A DNA stretch of 64,000 nucleotides from Streptomyces panaciradicis (GTDB taxonomy: Bacteria; Actinomycetota; Actinomycetes; Streptomycetales; Streptomycetaceae), in contig NZ_JAMGBF010000074.1 in the NCBI RefSeq assembly GCF_023516615.1, positions 1 to 64,000 on the forward strand, in the 5' to 3' direction. Shown here piece by piece: positions 23,565-31,993 of this stretch. Below the pieces are notes generated by a model. The model was not told the origin of the DNA. It saw only the letters and a program-made list of their open reading frames with translations, and did no database searches. A program made the position numbers and the translations under genes. Position 1 is the first letter of the stretch. Every line of letters begins with the position of its first letter.

Positions 23565-24620
23565 TCAGCCCTGGACGGGCCGGCCACGGCCCCAGGCCCA
23601 GGCCAGCCGGTCGGCGCCGGACTGGTTGGTGGTGGCCAGCCACGGTCGGGACGGGTCGCCGACCAGCTTCTGCATCGAGTAGATGTCGTCGGTGCGCAGG
23701 CCGGGCCAGTACACGGAACCCATGCCGAGTTCGCGGGCGGTGTCGGTCTCGGCCTGGATGAAGTTCACGTAGTTGTCGTCGGGCGCGGGCTTGTCGTAGT
23801 CCAGGCCCGTCGTCATCGGGGCGCCGAACTCGTCGATGACCGTGCGGTTCGCGCAGTCGCCGATGCGCTCCTTGAGGTCGGACACCCACTGGTCGTAGGT
23901 GGCGTACGACTTCCAGAAGCCGTAGTGGTGCAGCGACAGGTAGGTGCCCTTCAGGCGCGGGTCGGCGCAGACCGAGGTGACGTGGTCGTTGTAGCCGGCG
24001 CCGCTGACGAAGACGCGGTCGCGCGGGACGGACGGATAGGTCGCGAGCCACTTGGCGGCGATGTCGGCCCACTGGGCGTCGGTGTAGCCGTGCGGTTCGT
24101 TCATCGGCTCGAAGTAGACGCGCGGGTCGTGCTTGTACGTCTTGACGACGGTGTCCCACATGGGCCAGAAGGTGGCCTCGTCGTCGATGTAGCCGTCGCG
24201 CTTGTCGCCGGTGCCCTCCCAGTAGGACACGATGACCTTGAAGCCGTGGGCCGAGGCCGCGTCGATGACCGCGCGGTAGGACTTCCAGTACGCGCCGTTG
24301 ACCGTGTACGGGTTGATCGGCAGCCGGACGGTGTTGGCGCCCAGGTTGGCGCGGAACGCGGTGATGATGCGGCTCGCCTTGGCGTAGGTCTGCGCGTAGG
24401 TGTCGGTGGTCGACAGACCCGAGAGCTGGAGGTAGTCGTCGGCGAAGTTGTCACGCGGGTCGGCCCAGTTGACGCCACGGAACTGGCTCGTGCCGGTCGG
24501 CGCGGCGGCGGAGGCGGGGCTGCCGGCCAGTGTCGCGCCGCTCACCGCGGCGATGGCCACCGCCACACAGGTGGCGCGCAATCGGGAGCTGAGGCGGTTC
24601 TTGGCGGGGGTCTTGCGCAT
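23565..24620 (-). CDS. secreted glycoside hydrolase family 5 enzyme
   Basis: A 351-residue secreted enzyme. An N-terminal signal peptide (about residues 1-39, ending ASAAAP) has twin Arg-like basic residues but no strict Tat motif. The GH5 catalytic (beta/alpha)8 domain fills the rest. The acid/base is Glu175 in YFEPMNEP and the nucleophile is Glu264 in VIDEFGAP; SLHHYGFW at 229-236 lines the active site. There is no carbohydrate-binding module. GH5 covers endoglucanases, mannanases and exo-glucosidases; the exact substrate is not clear. Two 12-16 bp GTTTACGTAAAC palindromes upstream and a divergent LacI gene indicate substrate-induced control. Confidence 0.88.
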   Translation of the reverse strand: MRKTPAKNRLSSRLRATCVAVAIAAVSGATLAGSPASAAAPTGTSQFRGVNWADPRDNFADDYLQLSGLSTTDTYAQTYAKASRIITAFRANLGANTVRLPINPYTVNGAYWKSYRAVIDAASAHGFKVIVSYWEGTGDKRDGYIDDEATFWPMWDTVVKTYKHDPRVYFEPMNEPHGYTDAQWADIAAKWLATYPSVPRDRVFVSGAGYNDHVTSVCADPRLKGTYLSLHHYGFWKSYATYDQWVSDLKERIGDCANRTVIDEFGAPMTTGLDYDKPAPDDNYVNFIQAETDTARELGMGSVYWPGLRTDDIYSMQKLVGDPSRPWLATTNQSGADRLAWAWGRGRPVQG

Positions 24621-24662
24621 CGACGTGCCCTTTCAGGAGGTGGCGGCTCGGCGCTCCACGCG

Positions 24663-24678
24663 ATGTTTACGTAAACAT
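24663..24678. promoter_or_regulatory. LacI-type operator 1
   Basis: ATGTTTACGTAAACAT is a perfect 16-bp palindrome with a central CpG, as in LacI/GalR operators. It lies 43 bp upstream of the GH5 start, and its centre is 34 bp from that of operator 2. Confidence 0.8.
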
Positions 24679-24698
24679 GGACTGCCGTCGTGGGGGAT

Positions 24699-24710
24699 GT
24701 TTACGTAAAC
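24699..24710. promoter_or_regulatory. LacI-type operator 2
   Basis: GTTTACGTAAAC, a perfect 12-bp palindrome identical in core to operator 1, lies on the side of the LacI gene. The pair could allow cooperative repression of both divergent promoters. Confidence 0.8.
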
Positions 24711-24819
24711 TCGGCGGCGCCGGAATCGTGGCATCCGCCCCGGCGGCAGTCAAGGTGTCGCACGCGTAACATCCGGTGGGCTCCGCAACGGGTGCGGGGC
24801 CGGGTCGAAGGAGGCTCCA

Positions 24820-25866
24820 GTGGTGGAGCGGGGTGGTTCCGGTGTGCCCGGCGGGCGCCGCAAGCAGCGGGTGTCGATGGCCGACGTCGCCAAGCTCGCG
24901 GGCGTCTCCTCGCAGACCGTCTCGCGGGTCTCCAACGGTCATCCCGGGGTGATCGCCTCCACCCGGGAGCAGGTGCTGGCGGCGATGCGGGAGCTGGGCT
25001 ACCGGCCCAACAGCGCGGCGCGCGCCCTGCGTTACGGGCAGTTCAACACCATCGGCGTCATCCTGTTCAGCCTATCCTCGACCGGCAACAGCCGCACGGT
25101 CGAGGCCATCGCCACGCACGCGGCGGCCGAGGGCTACGCGATCACCCTGATCCCGATCGACGTGCCGACCCAGGACAACGTCCTGGGCGCCTTCACCCGC
25201 ATGGGCGAGCTGGCCGTCGACGCGGTCGTCGTCATCATGGAGGTGCACCTCCTGGACACCGGGACGGTCCAACTGCCGCCGGGCGTCCACGTCGTGGTCG
25301 TCGACTCGGACGCCGGTGACCGCTACTGCGTCGTCGACACCGACCAGGCCGACGGCGCCCGCAAGGCCGTACGGCATCTCCTCGACCTGGGCCACGAGAC
25401 GGTGTGGCACGTCACCGGACCCGAGAGCTCCTACGCCGGACAGCGCCGAACCCAGGCCTGGCGTACGGAACTTCAGGAGGCCGGCCGCCCTGTGCCGCCT
25501 TTGCTGCACGGCGACTGGTCGGCCGAGTCCGGCTACGCGGCCGGCCTCGCACTCGCCGACCGCCCCGACTGCACCGCGGTGTTCACGGCCAACGACCAGA
25601 TGGCGCTGGGCGTCCTGCGCGCCTTCCACGAACGCGGGGTCGCCGTCCCGGAGGACATCAGCGTGGTCGGCTTCGACGACATCCCCGACGCCGCGTACTT
25701 CGTACCACCGCTGACCACGGTCCACCAGGACTTCGCGGAGGTGGGCCGACGGTGCGTGGAGAAGGCCCTCCAGCAGATCCGCGGAGCCGGCGGGGTACCC
25801 GCGGGCACAGATCTGGTGCCGACGTCGCTGGTGGTGAGGGGGAGCACGGGGTCACCGCGGAGGTGA
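24820..25866 (+). CDS. LacI/GalR-family transcriptional repressor
   Basis: A 348-residue regulator. The N-terminal HTH (residues 18-65) carries VSMADVAKLAGVSSQTVSRV and a hinge NSAARALRYGQFNTIGV. A periplasmic-binding-like sensor domain spans about 75-340 (CTAVFTANDQMALGVLRAFH; ISVVGFDDIPDAAYFVPPLT). The GTG at 24820 follows AAGGAGG. Divergent from the GH5 gene; the twin GTTTACGTAAAC palindromes between them are the obvious binding sites. The inducer is probably an oligosaccharide released by the GH5 enzyme. The gene ends convergently with the mannanase gene, with a strong hairpin between. Confidence 0.93.
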   Translation: MVERGGSGVPGGRRKQRVSMADVAKLAGVSSQTVSRVSNGHPGVIASTREQVLAAMRELGYRPNSAARALRYGQFNTIGVILFSLSSTGNSRTVEAIATHAAAEGYAITLIPIDVPTQDNVLGAFTRMGELAVDAVVVIMEVHLLDTGTVQLPPGVHVVVVDSDAGDRYCVVDTDQADGARKAVRHLLDLGHETVWHVTGPESSYAGQRRTQAWRTELQEAGRPVPPLLHGDWSAESGYAAGLALADRPDCTAVFTANDQMALGVLRAFHERGVAVPEDISVVGFDDIPDAAYFVPPLTTVHQDFAEVGRRCVEKALQQIRGAGGVPAGTDLVPTSLVVRGSTGSPRR

Positions 25867-25939
25867 CGGTATCTGCGGGCGCGGCAGGGGCGGGCCGGGG
25901 TCAGGCGCGCTCGTTCGGCTCCCTCCTCGCGGGCGGTGG

Positions 25940-25965
25940 TCGGCGGGGGTTGTCGCCCCCGCCGA
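25940..25965. terminator. bidirectional hairpin terminator
   Basis: TCGGCGGGGG pairs with CCCCCGCCGA around a six-base loop, between the convergent lacI and mannanase genes. Confidence 0.7.
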
Positions 25966-25973
25966 TCCGCGGG

Positions 25974-27635
25974 TCAACCGGTCGTGCAGGTGCTGCCGTT
26001 CAGGGTGAACCCGGTCGGGGCGGTGTTGGTGGTGCCCTTGCTCGCGATGAAGCCGACGGTGACCGAGCCGCCGGCGGGGATGGTGGTGGTGTAGGAGGCC
26101 GGGGTGACGGTCACCGCGCCGCCGGACTGCGCGGCCGTACCGCCCCACATGTTGGAGACGGTCTGGCCGTCGGCGAAGGCGAAGCCGAGCTTCCAGCCGT
26201 TGACGGCTGCGGTGCCCGGATTACCGATCTTGATCTCGCCCTGGAAGCCTCCCGACCACTCCCCCACGACGCGGTACCCGACCGAGCAGGCGGTGGTGGG
26301 GGCCTTGTCGGTGGTGACGTTCACGCCGGCCGAGCGGGTCGAGCGGTTGCCGGCCGCGTCATGGGCGTAGACGGCGAAGGTGTACGCCGTCGCGGCGCTC
26401 AGCCCCGACACGGTGGCGGTGTTGGTGGTGGAGGTGGCGACCCGGGTCTCGTCGCCGCCGGAGACGCGGACGACGTCGTAGCCGGTGACGCCGACGTCGT
26501 CGGTGGCGGCGGGCCAGCTGAGGGTGACGGACGTGGCCGTGACGGCCGAGGCGGTGGGCGTGCCGGGGGCCGTCGGCGCCTGGGTGTCGCCGGAGCCGCC
26601 CCCGAAGACCGTGGCCTCCTTGGCGGTCCGGGCGATGCCGTTGGCGCCGTTGAAGACGCGCTGTCCCCAGGAACTGAGCTGCTTGGGGTCGAAGTTGACC
26701 GCCAGGTCCAGGATCGGGTCGGTGTTGCCGCTCCACGACCAGGCCAGGTAGCCCAGCTTCAGCTGCTGGGCGGTGGCCATCATGGTGTCCTCGTCGGGGT
26801 CTCCGTACTGGTCGGCGGGACCGCCGAACTCGCCGATGACGATGGGCAGTTTGGCGTTGACGTAGGCGTTGAGGTAGTCGGTGATCTCCTGTGCGGTGTC
26901 GTACACGCTGTACATGTGGATGGAGAAGATGAGGTTGCCGGTGCTGTCGGCGTCCTGGACCGACTTGGCGTTGGCGCGCATCACGCCCTGCCAGTCCTGG
27001 CCCCAGTTGGGGGCGTCGACCATGATTGTGTGCTGGAGTCCGGCGGCGCGCAGCTTCTTGACGGCGGCGATGGTGGGGGCGGTCCAGCCGTCCGGATTGG
27101 TGTTGCCCCAGGGCTCGTTGCCGATGTCGATGACGATGTAGTTCTCCTGGCCGGCCAGGACGTTCTTCAGGCCGATCCAGTAGTCGGCGGCCTGGTCGAG
27201 CGTGCCGGCCGCGCTGTCCTCGCCATAGCCGGTGGTGTCGTGCACCTCCAGGACGCAGATGAGCCGGTTGGCCTTGCACTGGGCGATGACGTCTGCGACG
27301 TCCGAGGCGCTGTTGGCGGCCCAGCGGTGGCCGTCGGCGAGGACGACCCGGACGGAGTTGGCGCCGAGGGCCTTGATGTCGGCCAGCGACTGCTTGGTCT
27401 TCCCCGGGTACCAGGTGTGGGCGGCGTTGACGCCTCGCATGACGAAGTCGTTGCCGTTGCCCTCGACCAGCCGGCCGTTGCTGATGTGCAGGCCGGTGGC
27501 CTGGAGGCGGGGCGACTGCGCGTGGGCGGCGGCGGGGAAGAGCGCGCCGACGAGGACGAGTCCGACGAGGCTCGCCAGCAGGGCCACCAGGCCCGTCAAG
27601 GGGTGCTGTCGTGTCGTGCTGCTTGTTCTTCTCAC
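25974..27635 (-). CDS. secreted GH5 beta-mannanase with fibronectin III and CBM2 modules
   Basis: A 553-residue modular enzyme. The signal peptide spans residues 1-39 (ending AAAHA). The GH5 catalytic domain spans about 42-340 and resembles Streptomyces mannan endo-1,4-beta-mannosidases (LVEGNGNDFVMRGVNAAHTW; acid/base Glu174 in DIGNEPWG; nucleophile Glu269 in VIGEFGGP; LAWSWSGN). An FnIII domain spans about 352-442, and a cellulose-binding CBM2 about 449-553 with flanking cysteines. I chose GTG 27635, six bases after GGAG, because it directly precedes the signal peptide; an ATG at 27680 is the alternative. A perfect TGGGAGCGCTCCCA operator lies about 63 bp upstream. It would cut mannan or glucomannan while held on cellulose. 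Confidence 0.88.
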   Translation of the reverse strand: MRRTSSTTRQHPLTGLVALLASLVGLVLVGALFPAAAHAQSPRLQATGLHISNGRLVEGNGNDFVMRGVNAAHTWYPGKTKQSLADIKALGANSVRVVLADGHRWAANSASDVADVIAQCKANRLICVLEVHDTTGYGEDSAAGTLDQAADYWIGLKNVLAGQENYIVIDIGNEPWGNTNPDGWTAPTIAAVKKLRAAGLQHTIMVDAPNWGQDWQGVMRANAKSVQDADSTGNLIFSIHMYSVYDTAQEITDYLNAYVNAKLPIVIGEFGGPADQYGDPDEDTMMATAQQLKLGYLAWSWSGNTDPILDLAVNFDPKQLSSWGQRVFNGANGIARTAKEATVFGGGSGDTQAPTAPGTPTASAVTATSVTLSWPAATDDVGVTGYDVVRVSGGDETRVATSTTNTATVSGLSAATAYTFAVYAHDAAGNRSTRSAGVNVTTDKAPTTACSVGYRVVGEWSGGFQGEIKIGNPGTAAVNGWKLGFAFADGQTVSNMWGGTAAQSGGAVTVTPASYTTTIPAGGSVTVGFIASKGTTNTAPTGFTLNGSTCTTG

Positions 27636-27693
27636 TGCGGCTCCATGGGGGTGAGCGCCGGGAGATCCAGGCGTGGACATGGCACGAGCGGAT

Positions 27694-27715
27694 TTCATGG
27701 GAGCGCTCCCATGAA
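27694..27715. promoter_or_regulatory. CebR-type operator upstream of the mannanase gene
   Basis: TGGGAGCGCTCCCA (27698-27711) is the exact consensus described for the cellobiose-responsive repressor CebR of Streptomyces. Flanking bases extend it to a perfect 22-bp palindrome. It lies in the mannanase promoter region; no cebR gene is in the window. Confidence 0.85.
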
Positions 27716-27772
27716 TCCACATCGCCCAGTACACGTCAAGGAGTGGGGCGGGGTCCCGTCCTCCCGCGCCGC

Positions 27773-28363
27773 TCAGACCACGAGTCCCGCGATGTGCGCG
27801 ACGACCGTGTCGAGGATCTCCGACCAGGCCGACTCGTCCCCCATCACCAGGAAGTTCAGGGTCAGCCCGTCGGTGACGGCGGCCAGGTAACGGGCCAACA
27901 CCGGTACGGGAACCTTCAGTTCGAGATCCCGGTCCAGCCGCAGCCGTTCGATGAGCTCCGCGAAGGCGCCGGCGTACAGCTCGTGCTGGCGCCGGGCCAG
28001 ATGCTCGAAGCCCGGCTCGCGCAGCGCGTACTGGGTCAGTTCGTAGGTGAGCATGTGCTCGTCGGGGTGGGCGCGCACATGGTCCCAGTACGCCCGGAAG
28101 CCGGCCCGGACGGTCTCCTCCAGCGTCGCCTTCGGGCGCAGCGCTTCCTTCACCACGATCACGGAGTGGTCGGTGAGGGTGGTGATGACCGACTCGATCA
28201 GGGCCTGCTTGGAGTCGAAGCAGTAGTGGAAGACGCTCAGGGACACGCCGGCCTCGGCGGCGATGGACCGGGTCGTCGTCCTGGGGACGCCGTCCCGGGC
28301 CATCGCCCGGATCGCCGCTTCCGTCAGCTGGGTGCGTCGTTCGGCCGACGGTCTGCGTGCCAT
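27773..28363 (-). CDS. TetR-family transcriptional regulator
   Basis: A 196-residue regulator. The N-terminal HTH (about residues 10-56) carries LTEAAIRAMARDGVPRTTTR and IAAEAGVSLSVFHYCFDSKQ. An all-helical ligand domain follows, with WDHVRAHPDEHMLTYELTQ near 93-111. It resembles TetR proteins with the TetR_C_6-like (BetI-related) C-terminus, though I cannot be sure. It follows the secreted M19-like hydrolase gene by only 27 bp on the same strand, so the two may be cotranscribed or the regulator may control its neighbour. No operator was identified. Confidence 0.88.
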   Translation of the reverse strand: MARRPSAERRTQLTEAAIRAMARDGVPRTTTRSIAAEAGVSLSVFHYCFDSKQALIESVITTLTDHSVIVVKEALRPKATLEETVRAGFRAYWDHVRAHPDEHMLTYELTQYALREPGFEHLARRQHELYAGAFAELIERLRLDRDLELKVPVPVLARYLAAVTDGLTLNFLVMGDESAWSEILDTVVAHIAGLVV

Positions 28364-28390
28364 GCGTGTCCTTGAGTGTCGTGCGGGGTG

Positions 28391-30451
28391 TCAGGCGCTG
28401 TGGACGCCGACGTCGTAGAGCGAGTATCCCCAGGAGGTGCCGCGGGCCAGGCCGTGGACCCGGACGTAGCGGGCCGGGGTGCCGGCGAACCTGGCCGTGT
28501 CCAGCCCGCCGTCGCCGGAGGTGGTGGACCAGGCGGTCTGCCAGGTGGTGCCGTCGGTGGACAGCTCGATCCGGTACGACTTGCCGTACGCCCGCTCCCA
28601 GTCGAGGGTGACCCGGGAGACCAGGTGGGTGGAGCCTAGGTCGACCTGCCACCACTGGTCGTCGCTCCAGTCGCTGGCCCAGCGTGTGCCGCCGTCCCCG
28701 TCGACCGCACGCCCCGGCTGATAGCTGGTGAACGGGTTCCACTCGGACGAACTGGCCGTCGCCGGCCGGCCCTTGGCGAGGTCGACCGACGCCTGGTGCC
28801 GCTCGGTGGCGCCCCAGGTGTCGAGGTAGGACTGCGCGCCCCGGAACAGGTCGTCGACCACGGTCTGTCCGCCGACCTTCCGGATGTCCTCGATCCAGTC
28901 CGGGATCATCCCGACGTGCGCGGCGCCGTCGGTGTTGATGTCGAACGTGCGCTCACCGGAGGTCTGTCGGTCGATGACCGAGCCGCCGTCGACGCTTCGG
29001 AAGGGGTACGTCACCGGGTTCGAGGTGTTCGCGCCGCGCGGGGCGGGGTGGTCGCCGACGCCGTTGAAGTCGGTGCCGAAGCCGTAGCCGACGCCGTACT
29101 TGTCGCGCAGTGCCTTGGTGCGGGCCGCCTCGGCGACGAAGCCCTCGGAGCCGTGCATGTACTGGGCGACGAAACCGCCGAGGGAGTAGACCCGTTCGGT
29201 CCAGTTGAGGTCCATCCAGCTGTGCGAGGAGAGCACGCCGGGGTAGGAGGCCGACTCCAGGACGTCCAGTGCCTGGCCGACCGCCTTGACGCTCATGTGG
29301 TCGATCTCCAGCATCATCTTGCGCTTCATCATCCCGCGCACGGCGTACTCGCCGAGGTCGGTGAGCCCGCGTTTGTTGCACTGGGCGCCGGAGTCGTACG
29401 AGGGCACCGTCACGCCCGACGGCAGGTCGGACTCGGCCGCCGAGGAGGCGTTGCCGATGGGGTTGTCGTGCTGCGGGCCGGTGCACTTCTCGGTCTGCCA
29501 GAAGGTGCCGGTGGACAGGAACTGGCCGACGTTGATGGCCGTTCCGAGGCCGCCGGAGTCGAAGCGGACGCCGCACAGGGCGTTGTCGAACTTGTGGCAC
29601 AGGAACATCGAGCGCACGCCGAGCCCGTACAGCTCGTCCAGGCCCTTGTCGATGTCGGCCTTGCTGCACTGCGGGATGTCCAGGATCTGCTTGCAGCCGA
29701 AGGGTTCGGAGGTCTCGACGCCCAGGATGACGGCCAGCTTGCCCTGTTCGATGACCTGGCGGGCCTGCGCGCTGTCGGTGACGATCCGGAACCAGCCCTT
29801 GCCGGGGCCGCCGTACATGGCGTCGATGTAGTCCTGCAGCTGGTAGGTCATCCTCGCCTGCAGCCTGATCGACGTCATCTCGTCGCAACTGCGGTCCTTG
29901 AACGGGTAGATGGAGCAGATCATGCCGTTGGTGACGAGGTCGTTGACCAGCACGCGCTGCCCGCCGCGCCAGGCCCGCTCCACCCAGGCGTAGTAGTCGG
30001 CCTGGTGGGTCATCGAGTCGTAGGCCGGCCAGTCCTTGAAGGTGGGCCAGCCGACCGGGTCGTGCCGGCCGTCACCGCCGTGGGTGATGTAGTCGAAGAC
30101 CGCGAGGGTGCCGTCGGGGTAGTGCTCGGGGCAGTCCTTGAGGGCGTCGGCGACACCGTTCGGGGAGAACACCTTGCCGCAGATCAGCCGTCCGCCGAAG
30201 GCCTCGTTGCCGAAGAGGTGGTTGTGGGCGTCGACGAACCCGCGCACGTTTCCGGCCGAGTCGGTGCCGGTGAAGGGCTCACCGGTGACGTTGATCTGCA
30301 CGTCCGGGGTGGGCGCCGCGGTCGGGATCCACCAGTCACTGCCCGCCGCCGAACTCGGCGTGGGACCGAGGACCACGGCGAGCACCAGGAGGAGCAGCGA
30401 CATCAGGGTGACGTTCCTGCGTCTGCGGTTCGAGCGTCGTTTAGGCGTCAC
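28391..30451 (-). CDS. secreted membrane-dipeptidase-like (M19/amidohydrolase) protein with C-terminal F5/8-type C (discoidin) domain
   Basis: A 686-residue secreted protein. An Arg-rich n-region and signal peptide span about residues 1-36. A metal-dependent hydrolase domain begins with the HxH motif FVDAHNHLFG (His76, His78) and continues through VILGVETSEPFG, MMLEIDHMSVKAVGQALDVL and GVLSSHSWMDL, as in renal-dipeptidase-like M19 enzymes. A C-terminal F5/8-type C (CBM32-like) module at about 552-686 has RAVDGDGGTRWASDWSD and WWQVDLGS. GTG 30451 lies nine bases after GGAGGG; the ATG at 30499 is less well placed. Substrate is unknown; the lectin module suggests a surface or polysaccharide-associated role. 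Confidence 0.8.
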   Translation of the reverse strand: MTPKRRSNRRRRNVTLMSLLLLVLAVVLGPTPSSAAGSDWWIPTAAPTPDVQINVTGEPFTGTDSAGNVRGFVDAHNHLFGNEAFGGRLICGKVFSPNGVADALKDCPEHYPDGTLAVFDYITHGGDGRHDPVGWPTFKDWPAYDSMTHQADYYAWVERAWRGGQRVLVNDLVTNGMICSIYPFKDRSCDEMTSIRLQARMTYQLQDYIDAMYGGPGKGWFRIVTDSAQARQVIEQGKLAVILGVETSEPFGCKQILDIPQCSKADIDKGLDELYGLGVRSMFLCHKFDNALCGVRFDSGGLGTAINVGQFLSTGTFWQTEKCTGPQHDNPIGNASSAAESDLPSGVTVPSYDSGAQCNKRGLTDLGEYAVRGMMKRKMMLEIDHMSVKAVGQALDVLESASYPGVLSSHSWMDLNWTERVYSLGGFVAQYMHGSEGFVAEAARTKALRDKYGVGYGFGTDFNGVGDHPAPRGANTSNPVTYPFRSVDGGSVIDRQTSGERTFDINTDGAAHVGMIPDWIEDIRKVGGQTVVDDLFRGAQSYLDTWGATERHQASVDLAKGRPATASSSEWNPFTSYQPGRAVDGDGGTRWASDWSDDQWWQVDLGSTHLVSRVTLDWERAYGKSYRIELSTDGTTWQTAWSTTSGDGGLDTARFAGTPARYVRVHGLARGTSWGYSLYDVGVHSA

Positions 30452-30543
30452 TGCCCACGTCCCTCCGTCGGCGCGATGGCGCGGCCGGCCCCATGGCATG
30501 GGGGAACCATGGGGTTGTCATGACCAGCGCAATATCTGGGACG

Positions 30544-30572
30544 AGGATCGGGGTGACGGGGCGGCGAGTCAA
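30544..30572 (-). promoter_or_regulatory. candidate promoter for the M19-like hydrolase gene
   Basis: Read on the minus strand: TTGACT (-35), a 17-bp spacer, and GATCCT (-10), about 90 bp before the GTG at 30451. The -35 overlaps an imperfect dyad, GTCAAG and CTTGAC at 30568-30590. Confidence 0.35.
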
Positions 30573-30639
30573 GGGTCCGGGACGCTTGACCTGATGACGC
30601 CGGGGATGATCGCGGCCCTTGATCTCGCCGGGGAGGGGG

Positions 30640-31863
30640 TCAGTCCGCGAACCGGGCCCATTCGCCGAGCACGGGTACGCACTTCTCCGCGAAGTACTCA
30701 TAGTCCGCGGGCGTGTTGTACACGTGCGCGGACAGCCGCCAGTAGCCGATGCCGGCGAAGCTGGTGAAGGCGGCCTCCACGTCGAGTTCGCGGGCGACGC
30801 GGTCGCGCAGGGCGTCGGCCTCGACGCGGGTGCGGCCCAGGCCGTCGGGGAGGCGGACCAGGCGCATGCCGGGCACGGGCAGGCCGACGTCGACCCGGCA
30901 GTCCTCGCCGGTGAGGTCCGCGAAGGCGGCGCCGACGACCTGGGCGCCGTAGTCGGCCAGGTCGTCCATGAAGCGGCGGCCGGCGTCCCAGCCCCAGGTC
31001 TGCTCGACGAAGGCCAGGGCGGTCGGCGCGGCCAGGTAGGAGGTGGCGTCGATCGTGCCCTGCTGGTCGAAGCGGTCGGGATAGGGGTCGTGGGCTCCCC
31101 ACGAGTCGATCAGCGGGTACAGCCGCTCGCGCTGGGGGCCGCGCGCGACGAGCGCCGCGGTGCCGCGCGGGGCGCAGCCCCACTTGTGCAGGTTGCCGGT
31201 CCAGAAGTCGTACGGGGCGTCGGCGAGCGGTGCCGGCAGCAGCCCGGGCGCGTGTGCGCCGTCGACGAGCATCGGGATGCCGCGCCGCCGGGCCTCCGCG
31301 CCGATCGCCTCCACCGGCAGCCTGCGCGCGGTCGCCGAGGTGATCTGGTCGACGACGATCAGGCCGGTGGCGTCACCGAGTTCGGCCACCACGGCCTCGT
31401 ACGCCTGCTCGGCGTCGGCGTCCAGCGGCACCCGGGCGGTGCGCACCCGGCCGCCCCAGCGGCGGGCCAGCCGCTCGGCGCCCATGGTCACGGCCCCGTA
31501 GCCGTGGTCGGTGACGACGATCTCGCCGCCGGGGCGCGGGGCCAGGGCGGCGTAGACGATGCTCGCGCCGGCGCTGGCGTTCGGCACCAGGGCGAGGTCG
31601 CCGGCGTCCACCCGCAGGAACGCGGCGAGTTCCCGGCGGGCGGCGGCCAGACGCGGGGGCAGGTTCGGGAACCACACCACCGGCGAGCGTTCCATCTCGG
31701 CGCGCAGTTCCTGCTGCCGCTCCTGCGCCGCCAGCGGGACGGCGCCGAAGGAGCCGTGGTTGAGGTGCCGGAGGGCCGGGTCCAGCGACCACGCCTCGGC
31801 GGCGGGCCGGCCGTCGGCCAGCAGCAGGGGGCGCGGCGCGGTGGCCGGCTGGGTTTCGCTCAC
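30640..31863 (-). CDS. PLP-dependent class V aminotransferase-fold enzyme (isopenicillin-N-epimerase / cysteine desulfurase-like)
   Basis: A 407-residue fold-type I PLP enzyme. Its N-terminal signature LRHLNHGSFGAVPLAAQERQ (about residues 33-52) is typical of the isopenicillin N epimerase-like subfamily. Other features are LALVPNASAGASIVYAAL, the PLP-aspartate strand PMLVDGAHAPGLL, and the Schiff-base lysine in FWTGNLHKWGCAPRGTA. Most members of this group have no known substrate; no beta-lactam biosynthesis gene adjoins it. GTG 31863 is chosen because upstream codons are low-complexity. It lies 130 bp after the YceI-family gene on the same strand. Confidence 0.85.
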   Translation of the reverse strand: MSETQPATAPRPLLLADGRPAAEAWSLDPALRHLNHGSFGAVPLAAQERQQELRAEMERSPVVWFPNLPPRLAAARRELAAFLRVDAGDLALVPNASAGASIVYAALAPRPGGEIVVTDHGYGAVTMGAERLARRWGGRVRTARVPLDADAEQAYEAVVAELGDATGLIVVDQITSATARRLPVEAIGAEARRRGIPMLVDGAHAPGLLPAPLADAPYDFWTGNLHKWGCAPRGTAALVARGPQRERLYPLIDSWGAHDPYPDRFDQQGTIDATSYLAAPTALAFVEQTWGWDAGRRFMDDLADYGAQVVGAAFADLTGEDCRVDVGLPVPGMRLVRLPDGLGRTRVEADALRDRVARELDVEAAFTSFAGIGYWRLSAHVYNTPADYEYFAEKCVPVLGEWARFAD

Positions 31864-31993
31864 GTCGGGCAGCTTTCGGGAGGACGGTCGATCACCCGCA
31901 TCCTGACACGGGACGCGGGCCGCTCCGACGGCCGGTCCGGCGGGCAGGCTCCGCGCCGCGGAGACCACGGCCCGCCCGAGGGCGCGTGCGCGG

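Noticed and set aside
25974-28742. A 922-codon open frame extending the mannanase gene upstream through the TetR gene into the M19-like gene
   Set aside because: Only the part from 27635 has a signal peptide and domains; the rest is the GC-rich off-frame shadow of the TetR and M19-like genes.
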